This document shows positions 33,145 to 44,299 of a DNA stretch of 64,000 nucleotides, piece by piece (positions within the stretch are counted from its first letter, which is position 1; every line of letters starts with the position of its first letter). The notes under the pieces are model-generated. The model was not told the DNA's origin. It saw only the letters and a list, made by a program, of their open reading frames with translations, and made no database searches. Made by a program: the position numbers and the translations under genes. The stretch lies in assembly GCA_004352715.1 (NCBI GenBank), contig SCFE01000047.1, positions 1,935,841-1,999,840 of the forward strand, written 5' to 3'. Source of the DNA: Hofstenia miamia. Taxonomy: Eukaryota; Xenacoelomorpha; Acoela.

Positions 33145-34200
33145 CCGTAAAACAGGATAATTCGGGCCAGGTAGGGTAATTCGGGCCACTTTAAATTTTC
33201 AACTTCCACGTTTCCTGATGATTACTAATTAACAGCTAGTTACTTGAGTCAGTTCGTATGAAAGGTAATGATTCATGCCTTTTAATTGATTCCTGCATTG
33301 TCACTCTATGTAAGTGTCCGCGCAGAGATAAAAGAAAAATCAATAGGTACATTGTTTTGATTGGTTAGGATCGCTGTAAGTAAAAATGTACAAATGTTCT
33401 GCCTAGATTTTTATTAGTTGTCAGTTTTCACTTTTACTTTCACTCTGGGTCGAAATGGCTGACAAAATGCTAGAAGCTGTGAAATTTGTAAAGGAGAAAA
33501 AACTAAGCCAGAGACAAGCTGCTAAAAAGTTCAATGTTAGTCGTGCTTCATTACAGCGCCATATAGAAAATCCAAAAATCTTCCGACCAGGGCGTCCAAG
33601 TGCTCTTACTGCAACAGAAGAGGAAGTACTTACCAGGATCATAACTACTGTAACAAGTTGGGGATTTGGATTTACAAACTCAGTTCTGCAGGACTTTGTA
33701 TCACGGTATTTATCTCGATGTGGACGTGTCGTTCCTCAATTTAAAGACAACAAACCTGGCAATGATTGGGTGAAGAGCTTCATGTCCAGGCACAATTTGG
33801 TCAAACGAAAAGCAGGAAATATTACAAGAAATAGAGCGCAAGTAAATGAGTCTACGGTGACAAACTACATTGAAGAAATGCGTCAAGCTGGTATTGGAGA
33901 GATTGATCCGAGCAACATCTTCAACTATGACGAGACTTCTATCTCAGATGATCCTGGTGCACAAACGGTTGTTATACCTAAAGGAACTCGTCGTGTAGAA
34001 GTTGTGCGTGAACATTCGAAGGTGAATATATCATTGATGTTTTGTGGCTCAGCTAGTGGTCATTTGCTTCCACCTCACGTTGTTTACAAAGGATTGAATC
34101 TCTATGAAACTTTAAACAAACCATATGTTGTGTTTTTATATTTTAGGCACGGAGTAAGTAATAAATGTGATCATCATACTTTGGTAAAATGATTATTCTA
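33145..34200 (+). mobile_element. Second pogo-like family, copy 2 (3'-truncated)
   Basis: TA (33143-33144) followed by CCGTAAAACAGGATAATTCG and the paired GGGTAATTCGGGCC units. The leader and coding sequence match copy 1 as far as that can be seen. No right terminus was found; family resemblance ends within the transposase near 34130. Confidence 0.7.
33455..34192 (+). pseudogene. pogo-like transposase truncated before the second catalytic Asp
   Basis: 245 codons. The N-terminal psq/CENP-B helix-turn-helix is clear (SQRQAAKKFNVSRASLQRHI, about residues 16-37). The second DNA-binding region includes GNDWVKSFMSRHN. The first catalytic Asp is in IFNYDETSISDDPG, followed by LMFCGSASGHLLPPHVVYKG. 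After NLYETLNKPYVV the sequence departs from the family and stops at 34192, so the GDN.S.H and QPLD regions with the other two Asp are missing. It differs strongly from the 11.7-kb transposase but has the same architecture. An unseen intron is possible, but no family sequence resumes in the next 1 kb. Confidence 0.85.
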
Positions 34201-35129
34201 TTCTTCATTTTAGCATATGACACTCATTAATTAACCATTTAATGTCATAAGCACAATCAAAGCATGGTAACACCTAATGCAAAAGAGTGTATAGAATCTC
34301 AACAAAATCGAGTCCATTATTGTAGATGTATAGATTACTTTTATTAAGTCTTCTACATGTATGTAAAACAGGAAGGTTAGAGATTTGTCTAACATAAAAC
34401 TACTGTGATTACTTTAACTCTGTTATTGAAGGATGCCATGTTATTGTCTCTAAATGTATACCTAATTCGTGTTTTAATGGTGTTCTTTTACACGCGATTT
34501 TACGAACACGTGATAAACACGTGATTATGACGGTAATTATGACGAAACTAACACGAAAATTTTAGTCGTTATCACGTGTTCTACGCTAATTTTGCTTATT
34601 GGGAGACATTGTCATTTAGAGTTCTTGTGTTTGGTATGAATTACTTCATCTCTTGAAAATGCTGGAAAATTCAAGTTGCCCACATAATTTTAGCTGTATT
34701 TTAGCTGTGGATTAATTACATTCTCTTTAAAGATCTTTCAAACTATCGTAAGAAATGGTTTTACCTAAATTTCTTAATATTACAAATTACAACATATACA
34801 TACATGTGTAAATAATTGGCGCAAATATTAATAAGCAATTTTGAGTACAGTTTGTAACTTAATTACCTATTGCTTTATTTAATGCTTCCCGAAATTGCCT
34901 AATGCCAAGAAAATATACGGATGTAGTAGGGCGAAAATTGCATATATATGGCATTTAAAAAAATTCTATTGATTTGAATTAAATTGATGCTAAGAATTCG
35001 GATGTTGATCCCCACCCCACACCCATGAAAATCTCCATGGGGCCCTACGGATACCCACAGTAAAAATCACATGTGTGTCTATATTTGTACTAACTATTTT
35101 TTATCATCGACCAAATTTATGAAATTTCA
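34201..35129. other. Non-coding stretch
   Basis: No gene. It contains the long inverted repeat described separately at 34504-34581. Confidence 0.5.
34504..34581. repeat. Perfect 13-bp inverted repeat around CACGTG
   Basis: GAACACGTGATAA at 34504-34516 and TTATCACGTGTTC at 34569-34581, with 52 bases between. A second CACGTG lies inside (about 34518-34523). It could form a hairpin and may be part of a small element whose right side ends TTATTGGG near 34603. Confidence 0.75.
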
Positions 35130-35793
35130 TATATACAGTATATATATATACAGTATATATATATATATATATATATATANNNNNNNNNNNNNNNNNNNNN
35201 NNNNNNNNNNNNNNNNNNNNNNNNNNNNNNNNNNNNNNNNNNNNNNNNNNNNNNNNNNNNNNNNNNNNNNNNNNNNNNNNNNNNNNNNNNNNNNNNNNNN
35301 NNNNNNNNNNNNNNNNNNNNNNNNNNNNNNNNNNNNNNNNNNNNNNNNNNNNNNNNNNNNNNNNNNNNNNNNNNNNNNNNNNNNNNNNNNNNNNNNNNNN
35401 NNNNNNNNNNNNNNNNNNNNNNNNNNNNNNNNNNNNNNNNNNNNNNNNNNNNNNNNNNNNNNNNNNNNNNNNNNNNNNNNNNNNNNNNNNNNNNNNNNNN
35501 NNNNNNNNNNNNNNNNNNNNNNNNNNNNNNNNNNNNNNNNNNNNNNNNNNNNNNNNNNNNNNNNNNNNNNNNNNNNNNNNNNNNNNNNNNNNNNNNNNNN
35601 NNNNNNNNNNNNNNNNNNNNNNNNNNNNNNNNNNNNNNNNNNNNNNNNNNNNNNNNNNNNNNNNNNNNNNNNNNNNNNNNNNNNNNNNNNNNNNNNNNNN
35701 NNNNNNNNNNNNNNNNNNNNNNNNNNNNNNNNNNNNNNNNNNNNNNNNNNNNNNNNNNNNNNNNNNNNNNNNNNNNNNNNNNATATATATATA
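35130..35793. repeat. (TA)n tract interrupted by a gap
   Basis: TA repeats at about 35143-35179 and 35783-35793 flank 603 N (35180-35782). The gap is probably an unresolved dinucleotide array. Confidence 0.85.
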
Positions 35794-37039
35794 TTAGAGT
35801 AATATATTTCAAATATAACAAGTAAAACAAATGCAAAAACTGTTGTTGATGAGGATCCGGCATCCCCATGGAGCCACACCGCTGAACAAGACTGTAAAAA
35901 ATACTATGTTCGTAACATCTTTTACGAAGTTAAAAAAATGGTAAGAACAGTCGCAATGAATATGCAATTTAGATTTCTGAATTATTTTCGCATCGTGGGT
36001 TTGAAAAATATTTGTGTATAAGAGACAGAATTGTAACTAATTGAACAGTAATAATGGTTTTACCTTTGTTTTTAAGTGTTATTATAATAGTCCGTTTATG
36101 TTTATAGACCTTATTGTGAATAGCATATAATGAAAAACTGAAAAACACACAGTAAAAATATTTTCTTAATTTACGTAAAAATATAACTGCAATTCAAAAT
36201 TTTCTAGGAATAAACAATTTTTAATGCAATTAAGTATTTTCTATCCATGACAGAGGCGTGTTCCAAGTGAATCCAAATCAATTCCTGTCTTGTGAATATT
36301 AAAATTGTCAAATTTGCATAAATGCTTATTCAGACATTAAAGAGATTATTTTCTTTCTGTATGTTTCAATGCGCTTTCAAATATAACAAACCATTTTGGT
36401 TTACATAGCAAATCTTGCCTACTTTCATTGCTTTTAGCCCTAAATCAACCAAATATTTTTATACTGCTTAATAAAGTATTTCTGTAAGCCCAAATTAAGA
36501 TATGTTGTAATATTACTCAATTTGGCCCAAAGAAGTTAAATCGGGGTTCAGAATATTATAGCTGTAATGTTACACTATAAAATGTATGATTATTCCCAGT
36601 GTACATTATTATTACATGTAGTACAAATTTAAGAAAAAGCATGAACCCGGAAAAGAGATATATATGGGTTAAAAATTCAGGCCCAGTCCGTCCCAGGAAA
36701 CTTTGGGCTATGCCCGCAAATAAATTATTTCATGTGTATAAATACCTATGTCTCGTATGCACTGATTGGGAATTAGCAGTTGGAGTATATCCGCTGTAAA
36801 TTTTGGTATTGCACCCCTGCACATCCCTCTTTTACCCGAATTTGAACCAATCAGAATATTTCTTACTTGAATATTTCTAAGCAATTGGAAAATTCATATA
36901 CCGGTATTAGTTCAAATAGTAAATGCCTAGATTAGATTTTACAATTTATCATAATTTCGGCGTTTGAATAATTTTAATAATAATTTTAGAGTATGCCTAG
37001 CAAACCTTATATTAGAAAAATAAGGCGATAAAATATGTG
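35794..37039. other. Non-coding stretch
   Basis: No recognised coding. The plus frame at 36599-36799 has no family resemblance. Confidence 0.5.
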
Positions 37040-38955
37040 AAGAAAAATTTGCTTAATATTCAAATATTTAAGGAAGATAGTATTACAGAACAATTGAAAA
37101 AATGGAGTATCTCTGAAAATATTTGCCATTCGTGTCTAAATAAATTGCTACACATCTTGAAACCTGTAATTCCCGATTTACCAAATCATTCTAGAACTTT
37201 TTAGGGACAAATCGAGATAATCCTTCTGTTATTAACTGTGGCAGTGGTAAATAGTTTACTTTGGGATTGCTAAAACTTTAAGGACAATACTTCAATCGTT
37301 GGAAATTGATATAAATATGCAGAGTTCTAAAGAAATCAATATCGCTGCTAACATCGATGGCCTTCCGCTTTTTAAGAGCTCATCCACATTTTTTGGCCAA
37401 TTCTAATAGGGCTTTTAAATAGTAATTCTTTAGATTTGCTCATTGCATTATATTGTTGTGCAACTAAACCCAATTTAGATATATTTTTAAAAGACTTGGT
37501 GGATGAAGTAAACTTGTTGCAAAAAAACGGATTTCTATATTGCGATACAGCCTTCAAGTTCACCTTAAAGTATGTTGTATGTGACTTTCCAGCTTAAAGT
37601 TTTGTGAAAAGTATTAAGAATCACAATGGGTATTTTTCTTGCCATTACTGTGAAACAGAAGGGACTTACTTTAACACAATGTCATTTCCAGAAATAGATG
37701 CAGTGGTTAGATCAGACCTCTCATTTCGAAATAGAAACAATCCTGAACATCATTTAGGGTATTCACAATTTGAAGCACTGAACAACTTTGATTTAGTTAA
37801 TTCGTTCCCCTAGATTATATGCATCTTCTGTGTTTAGGTAAAATTAGCTTGTATTTTATTTATTCTGCCTAATGTATGTTTTAATGATTGTTTAAAATAT
37901 TTATTAAAATGAAACAAAGTTTCATGCTAAAAATGCTGTGGGCGAAACTTTAATTTTTATATTTTGATATAGGTTTGATGAAACGACTTCCATATATTTG
38001 GATGGGAAAGATCCATGATTCCAAGCGAACAAAGTTATCAGCAAGTAAAATAAATGAAATTTCAAGACGAAATTGTGCATTGAACTCAGTTATCTCTGCA
38101 GACTTCGTTCGTAAACCACGTACTTTGAAGGAAATTGGCAGATGGAAGGCAGTGGAATTTCGTTTAATTTTTGTGGTAAGGTACATTATTGTGATATTGT
38201 GATTAATGTCTTTTAGTATACTGGAATGATTGCTTTTAAAAATATCCTTCCTTCTCCAGTGTACGATCATTTTATGGAACTTGTAGTTGCAACTCGTCTT
38301 CTGCTTCAGCCAAGCCAAACATCAAGTTTAATAGAATATGCGCATCATCTATTAATTCATTTTGTGCAAAATTATAATTTCCTTTACTCCTCTGAAGTAG
38401 TTGCAAATGTTCACAATTTAATCCATTTAAGTCAAGCTGTTGAAAGGTACGGTCGTCTTGACAACTTTTCGGCATTTTTATTTGAATGCTACTAGGAAAA
38501 TTAAAGCGGTACATCATATATAAAATAATTTAAATATTTAAAATTAATTTAGAAATATCAGAAGTTATAATAAACCCCTGGAGCAAATTGTTTGGCGCAT
38601 TTCAGAGGCATCGATTATTGGAATCTTTTGCAATTCTCAAATCAAAACTATAATGCTTTCCAATACTGAAATACATTTTAATAATATCGTTATCACCTGT
38701 CAAGAATCAGATAATCATATAAGTTATAGAGGACAAATTTACCAAGTTGTGCAGATTGAAAACGCGAAAATGAATAAGGTTGAAACAATTCAGTTATTGG
38801 CAAGAAGATACAATACAAAAAGGAGTTGTTTTCTACATCCAGTTGATTCTAAGAATGTCGATATCTACGTTGTGGGTGATCTTTGTGAAGCTTATGACGA
38901 AATTGTAGTTCCTACAGAATTGAATAGCTTAAAAAATTATTGGCATTTCGCTTAG
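37040..38955 (+). pseudogene. CACTA/EnSpm- or KDZ-like transposase, decayed copy 2
   Basis: Successive segments of one large transposase: FKEDSITEQLKKWSISENIC with HILKPVIPDLPNHSRTF (37070-37200), KEINIAANIDGLPLFKSSST (37335-37390), and FVKSIKNHNGYFSCHYCETE leading to FRNRNNPEHHLGYSQFEALN (37590-37800). Next come RFDETTSIYLDGKDP-like and ISADFVRKPRTLKEIGRWKA (37970-38160), then NVHNLIHLSQAVERYGRLDN with FSAFLFECY (38230-38495). The C-terminal frame at 38653-38955 reads ISYRGQIYQVVQIENAK and ends LNSLKNYWHFA. The order matches a full-length family member, interrupted by stops, shifts and possibly introns. It resembles plant Transposase_21 in the FWPIL/G.KP block. Confidence 0.8.
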
Positions 38956-39125
38956 ACAATTGTATTTTTGTAGTTGCTTTACTACATCATTAGTTTTATG
39001 CATGATTTACTCATAAAAAAATTATTGTAGACTGTTTATATTGAAATTTACTTAATATTTATAAAAGTCATTTCTATTTTTCTTCTAATGTAAGTAATTG
39101 TGCTTTATATTTTAGTAATTTCGCA

Positions 39126-39132
<7 letters not shown>

Positions 39133-39162
<30 letters not shown>
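39133..39162. repeat. (TA)n tract at mariner insertion site
   Basis: TA dinucleotides directly before the left mariner terminus, the preferred TA target. Confidence 0.9.
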
Positions 39163-39167
<5 letters not shown>

Positions 39168-39311
39168 TGTTTCATAAGTCCCTACGTGATATAAACTTTT
39201 GACCACATAATTGTTTTCATGTACATACACTTATGCTAGGTGTTATTAAGTTAGTCAATCGTAGGAGTTTCATTGTAAACATCGTTCACTATAATAAGAG
39301 TAACGTTTATA

Positions 39312-40643
39312 ATGCTGTCCACTGAAGAACGGATTTTTATTGTCNNNNNNNNNNNNNNNNNNNNNNNNNNNNNNNNNNNNNNNNNNNNNNNNNNNNNNNN
39401 NNNNNNNNNNNNNNNNNNNNNNNNNNNNNNNNNNNNNNNNNNNNNNNNNNNNNNNNNNNNNNNNNNNNNNNNNNNNNNNNNNNNNNNNNNNNNNNNNNNN
39501 NNNNNNNNNNNNNNNNNNNNNNNNNNNNNNNNNNNNNNNNNNNNNNNNNNNNNNNNNNNNNNNNNNNNNNNNNNNNNNNNNNNNNNNNNNNNNNNNNNNN
39601 NNNNNNNNNNNNNNNNNNNNNNNNNNNNNNNNNNNNNNNNNNNNNNNNNNNNNNNNNNNNNNNNNNNNNNNNNNNNNNNNNNNNNNNNNNNNNNNNNNNN
39701 NNNNNNNNNNNNNNNNNNNNNNNNNNNNNNNNNNNNNNNNNNNNNNNNNNNNNNNNNNNNNNNNNNNNNNNNNNNNNNNNNNNNNNNNNNNNNNNNNNNT
39801 GAGGGCACATCTGATGCAATCATTCACCACTTTGAAGAAACACCATTAACATCACTCCGTAAAGCGGCACCCGAGCTGAATGTCTCCTACAGCACAGTGT
39901 GTAGAGCTCTTTGCAAAGCGAGGATGACAACATATCGTATTCAATCCGTCCAGTTGCTGTATGAAGACGATTGTGCTGCTCGTGTCACGATGTGTCAGCA
40001 ATTGATGAACATGTTTATCAACAATGATTTGTTGGCAAACATATGCTACTCAGACGAGGCAATTTTTCAACTCAGCGGTCATGTCCATAAACACAATTGC
40101 CGTATATGGGCAAAGGAAAATCCACATGCTATCCATGCAACTCCAATACAGTCACCCAAAGTCGAGGTGTGGTGCGCACTCACAGCCGACAAAGTCTTCG
40201 GTCCTTATTTTGTTGAAGGAACCGTAACAGCCAAAGAATATCTGCTAATGCTTCAACAGTTCTTCATCCCACAACTAAATCGACGGCAGAAGGCTTCAAT
40301 GGTCTTCCAACAAGACGGTGCACCTCCCCACTGGAGTCTTGAGGTTAGACATTTTTTGAATGAAAAGTTTCCGAACCGTTGGGTTGGTAGAGATGGTCCA
40401 ATTCACTGGTCAGCTCGCAGCCCTGATCTGACCCCATTAGATTTTTTCTTTTGGGGTTATATCAAAAGCCTGGTGTACACTCCAAACAAAGTGATTCGTG
40501 ATGTTGCCCACTTGAAAGAAGATATCCAGAATGCCATTACTACTGTTGATCGCCAAATGTTGATGCGTGTATTCAACAGTATTTCCAAACGCTACGAAAA
40601 GTGCATAGAGACTGGAGGTAGGCATATTGAACAATATCTATAA
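39312..40643 (+). CDS. mariner transposase (DD41D type), interrupted by a gap
   Basis: It starts MLSTEERIFIV, enters the gap at 39345 and resumes in the same frame at 39801. Readable parts: a helix-turn-helix (TSLRKAAPELNVSYSTVCRA), the first catalytic Asp in NICYSDEAIFQLSG, the second in MVFQQDGAPPHW, and the third in SARSPDLTPLDFFFWGYIKS. Forty-one residues separate the last two Asp, as in the rosa/Visitor-type DD41D mariners, not DD34D. The visible frame has no stop before 40643 and ends RRHIEQYL-like (GGRHIEQYL). It may be intact, but the gap hides much of the N-terminus. Confidence 0.88.
   Translation: MLSTEERIFIVXXXXXXXXXXXXXXXXXXXXXXXXXXXXXXXXXXXXXXXXXXXXXXXXXXXXXXXXXXXXXXXXXXXXXXXXXXXXXXXXXXXXXXXXXXXXXXXXXXXXXXXXXXXXXXXXXXXXXXXXXXXXXXXXXXXXXXXXXXXXXXXXXXXXXXXXEGTSDAIIHHFEETPLTSLRKAAPELNVSYSTVCRALCKARMTTYRIQSVQLLYEDDCAARVTMCQQLMNMFINNDLLANICYSDEAIFQLSGHVHKHNCRIWAKENPHAIHATPIQSPKVEVWCALTADKVFGPYFVEGTVTAKEYLLMLQQFFIPQLNRRQKASMVFQQDGAPPHWSLEVRHFLNEKFPNRWVGRDGPIHWSARSPDLTPLDFFFWGYIKSLVYTPNKVIRDVAHLKEDIQNAITTVDRQMLMRVFNSISKRYEKCIETGGRHIEQYL
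39345..39799. other. Assembly gap (455 N)
   Basis: Lies inside the mariner transposase. Confidence 0.99.
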
Positions 40644-40862
40644 AACTCCTGTTATTTGTTTATGAAAATATAAAATAATCTGTGGAATAAGTGTTTTTGT
40701 TTTTATGTGATCAAAATTTTAAAATACGTAGGGACTTATGAAACACACTGTATATATACTAGTTATTTTCACAAACATCTCGATTAATACTCATTGTGAT
40801 GTACAATACTTAAAATATTTGTAAAGAATGTATTAAAAATTTGGTTATTGTATAATTTTTAG

Positions 40863-42310
40863 TTACAGAAGAATCAGCACTTCATAAAAGAAATTGGGCT
40901 TTAGAAGGATTTAGCAATCTCAGTTTCAACGAATTGGCTGCAGTACGGAGTAGACGACCAAATGCGAGAATATTTAATCTCGACTCATGCTTAATAGAGG
41001 AGGAAACTTCTTGACCAGATGAGGAAATCACACCTTTTCAAATTAAGAAAAAGTTTGTATATCTAACTAAAATTCACGATAGCAAAATGCTTTAATTGCA
41101 GAAAGCCTATATTTCCCTCACTTTACATTTATTCCCTAAATATATTTACTTATACATACTGTAAAAATATAAAATTATTTATATTGCTTATGACATCAAT
41201 TAAATTTTTTTTCTTTAGAAAGCGGTATAATCCTAATATCATTCAATTTGAAGTGTTCACTCCATTTTGCGCGGATTCTCTAATGAATACGTTCGTTTTT
41301 ACATGCTTTCCTATAAACAGTATATGTTTACAATATAATTATATATATATATATATATATATATACGCGAGTTTATCATTATTTGTTCTCTTTTTGTTAT
41401 TTAATAAATTAGGTTTGAACAAGTATTTAGTGTATATTTTTAATATTTTAAAACATAATTAACTAGCGCAACGCACTGAAAACAATCTATTCTGAATATG
41501 AAAAAATTAATATTTTAGAATTAGTGTAGTAAACCTTTCATCGTCAGAAAATAATATTTTGGAAAGAATTCTAATGCAGTTGAAGTATTTAATTTCGTAA
41601 TCGGTATCAGTAGTTTCATTATTTAAGAATAACACGGACAAATTGAATGCAATACAGAGAATTCAGCAATAACATGATAAAATATTGCAAGCTATTTTGA
41701 GTGACAGATGAGCTACAGTAGAACTAGACTCGATTGATGTTTGTCGAAACCAAGATATCCCTGAAATTAGGGAGTTCGAAGAAAATTTGAAAAATGCGAA
41801 GTTTCGTTCTGACAGCGTAAAATTTATTTATTTTTTAATAATTATTAAATTTGAAATACATTATTTGTAGTTCTTAATGAGCAAATAAATATATCCATAT
41901 AAAGATGTTTTGTATTTAGATAAATTCTTTGAAAAGACTAGGGGGAGATTCAGTACCAGTTACTTGCAGAAGAGTGATTGAAAAATTGTTAAGCCTTGAT
42001 GCAATAAAAAATTTTAAATTGGAAAGGTGCCGTGGTGAAGGTTGGGTTGTTTGCGGAATTTCCAAATGTCGTCGACGTCTTCAGAAGTAATTTTAATTTT
42101 AAATATGCAGTTCTAAAAATATGATATTGTTTATTAAATTACTTATTTACCAAATTTATTTCACTTTATATTTCATATTTTATTTAGGAACAACAATGGA
42201 AACGGTAGCTGGTTCAACCGAGGGTGACGTTGATGCATTTATTAATACACTTTTGAAAAACACTCCAAAATATAAATTTAGAAATAACATTTTAAAGTGT
42301 GACAGCAGTT
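40863..42310 (+). pseudogene. DUF4806-type companion protein, exon series
   Basis: Downstream of the transposase relic and the mariner lie exon-like pieces with splice signals. First, TEESALHKRNWALEGFSNLS up to about 41015. Second, IQRIQQ-HDKILQAILSDR and IPEIREFEENLKNAKFRSDS (about 41640-41816, with an in-frame stop), ending at a GT. Third, after TTTAG, INSLKRLGGDSVPVTCRRVI and EKLLSLDAIKNFKLERC (41930-42086). Fourth, ETVAGSTEGDVDAFINTLLK and NTPKYKFRNN (from 42188). The second and third join in frame. FEE.L...FR..S then LGG.SV....R..I..LL and a final wL..aP-like segment is the DUF4806 pattern. Stops suggest decay. Domain assignment is from memory of the pattern. Confidence 0.5.
41340..41366. 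repeat. (TA)n microsatellite
   Basis: Pure TA tract within an intron-like region. Confidence 0.9.
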
Positions 42311-42836
42311 TCTTATTTTCATTAAATTATTTCTTATATCAAACATGTAAGTGGTATTATTTATGTCATTATCTAGAATATGAAGACATATTATGTGAAA
42401 GGCTACATATTTATTCAGACAAAGGTTTCTGTTTTTTCTTAATCTTATAAAGATGTTTAGTACTCCAATGCCACTGAGAGTCTATTGGTTCCGTATATTT
42501 ATCAAAAAAGCCCACTATGTTGCACTAGGACTATAAAGTATCTCAAAATAGTTTGGAGTATTTCACTAATAAGGAGTGCAAAAGTGAGTATATAAATTTA
42601 TACTATAAGTGTTCTACAATTGTGGAATAAAATGATGTTGTCAAACTATTCTTAATTTTTGTCAACATTCTTTGATGTATTATTAGTTTTGCATTATCCG
42701 GAATTTGGAACAATCACAAGCCAAAGCCATTTTGTAAGTATAAAACCAGTCAGATAGTATATATTAGTAATTGTTGTAATCAAACTTTTAAGTATTGAAA
42801 AACAATGACAACATATTTATGTTGAATAATACTTGT
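42311..42836. other. Non-coding stretch
   Basis: No recognised coding beyond the last DUF4806-like exon. Confidence 0.45.
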
Positions 42837-43160
42837 TAACGCTTTTGAAGAGCCATATTGGAGCCAAACTAAGTTAGTTTTAAGCACTTAAATGCTTGAA
42901 AAATTTTCCAAAAACGCGCGTTTTAAGCGTTTATTTTGGCTTACTAAAAACACTTTTAAAGCTAAAATAAGTGCTTAAAAGCCTCATGTTTGCACCTAAA
43001 TACGCGCGTAATAAGCGCTTATTCACGCTTTTGAAGCGCCATTCGGGAGGCAAAATAAGCGCGTTTTAAGAGCTTAAAAGCCTCATTATTTTTTGCACCT
43101 CAATACGCGAGTAATAAGCGCTTATTTATGCTTTTGAAGCGCTTAAATGCTTTTCTTAAG
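42837..43160. repeat. Tandem repeat of about 100 bp built on AAGCGCTTA words
   Basis: About three diverged units. GCCTCAT recurs at 42981 and 43080 (99 bp apart). AAGCGCTTATT recurs at 43013 and 43116 (103 bp apart). ACGCTTTTGAAG-type words recur near 42841, 43024 and 43128. Each unit is full of self-complementary words (AAGCGCTT, ACGCGCGT). Confidence 0.75.
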
Positions 43161-43828
43161 GGATTTAGTGATCTGTCATGCATAGAATTACCATGGGTTC
43201 ACAGTCGACCTCTCAGCGATGCTTGCAAGATTACGAACTATTGAATGGTTATTCTAATAGAATGCAAAAAAAGGTTATTTAATATTGTTCTCATTTTGAA
43301 TTTTTCCGTTAATAATTCGATCAAGAGTAGAGTTTCCCTCAAGTGCACAACCAGTAAAAAACAAAGTTCTGCTTATAGGCTACCTGATTTCCCTTTGACT
43401 TTCACAAGACTTATTATTTAGAGGCGCCTTTGCCTGATTTAACCTTGTAGGTGGATGCGTTTATGGTTGCTAAGAAACTCATTTTTGTTATGAACATAGC
43501 TGTTGCAACTTTTAAATTGATAATGTAAAATTATAATTATTGATATTATTGATAATTTGTTAATTAGAATTGCAGAAACATTTTGCAACTTTTAGTAAAC
43601 GAATATAGCAATGATATTTTGCGGTGATAGACAAATAATATATTTAGATATCAAACCAGTGAACAATATAAATTTTGTCTACTGTGCAAGAGATGTTGCG
43701 AATTGTGAAGTATTATAGCCTCAATTTTCCTTTCCTATTTTAATGTTTTAGGTCTATTGCTGAAAAAAATTGTTATCCAAGGTACAGTTAAGCCATGATC
43801 GCAGCCTAAGGCAAATTCAAAGCTATTA
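43161..43828. other. Non-coding stretch
   Basis: Nothing recognised. Confidence 0.45.
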
Positions 43829-44135
43829 ATGGTTCCAAACGATGAACCAGAAATTGCTCGAATGAAAACAATCGAAGAATTAATGGACTTTAATTCAAAA
43901 CTAGAAAATCCTTCTACTCAAAATTCGATGGTAATTAGAACCAAAATACATTTGCATTAATAATTAATTAATATGAAAGTTGTATAATATGTGTTACTCT
44001 CCAAGTTTGTTTATGTTATAGATTAGCTACATAGGTATTAATATATCTGTTAAGATGTCGCCTTTGCTAAAAATGAGCGGGGATTCAGTTCCAATGGCTG
44101 TGCGGAGAATTTTGACACAGTCCCTAAAAATTGAT
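43829..44135 (+). pseudogene. DUF4806-like exon pair, second copy
   Basis: MVPNDEPEIARMKTIEELMD, then FNSKLENPSTQNSM, ends at a GTAATT donor near 43931. After an ATAG acceptor near 44021 the reading resumes with ISYIGINISVKMSPLLKMSG and DSVPMAVRRILTQSLKID before a stop. It parallels the exons at 41.77-42.09 kb (E..L.F..S then L...GGDSVP...RRI). A third scrap, INSFIKFASDSIPMASMV, lies near 44890-44945. The repetition suggests several ancient tandem or inserted copies of the companion gene. Confidence 0.45.
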
Positions 44136-44299
44136 TAATCGTGAAACTGAACTGGTAAGGCGATGGAAGCAAATTTGGAGTCACTTCGTTGCACAACTTA
44201 TTAACCATCACTCGGAGTATTTTCTTGTGACTATGAAATTTGCTTTTCAATTTAATCATGTATAAACGCTTATTATTGCTACTAACTTATAGTTTATTT

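Larger units (their letters stand above)
39163..40750 (+). mobile_element. mariner element with DD41D spacing
   Basis: Terminal inverted repeats are at 39163-39187 (GTGTGTTTCATAAGTCCCTA from 39165) and at 40726-40750 in reverse complement, with one difference in the first base. Both are flanked by TA (39161-39162 and 40751-40752). A transposase fills the element and contains a 455-N gap. It sits between the last transposase frame of the CACTA/KDZ-like relic and its downstream exons, so it is younger than that element. Confidence 0.9.
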
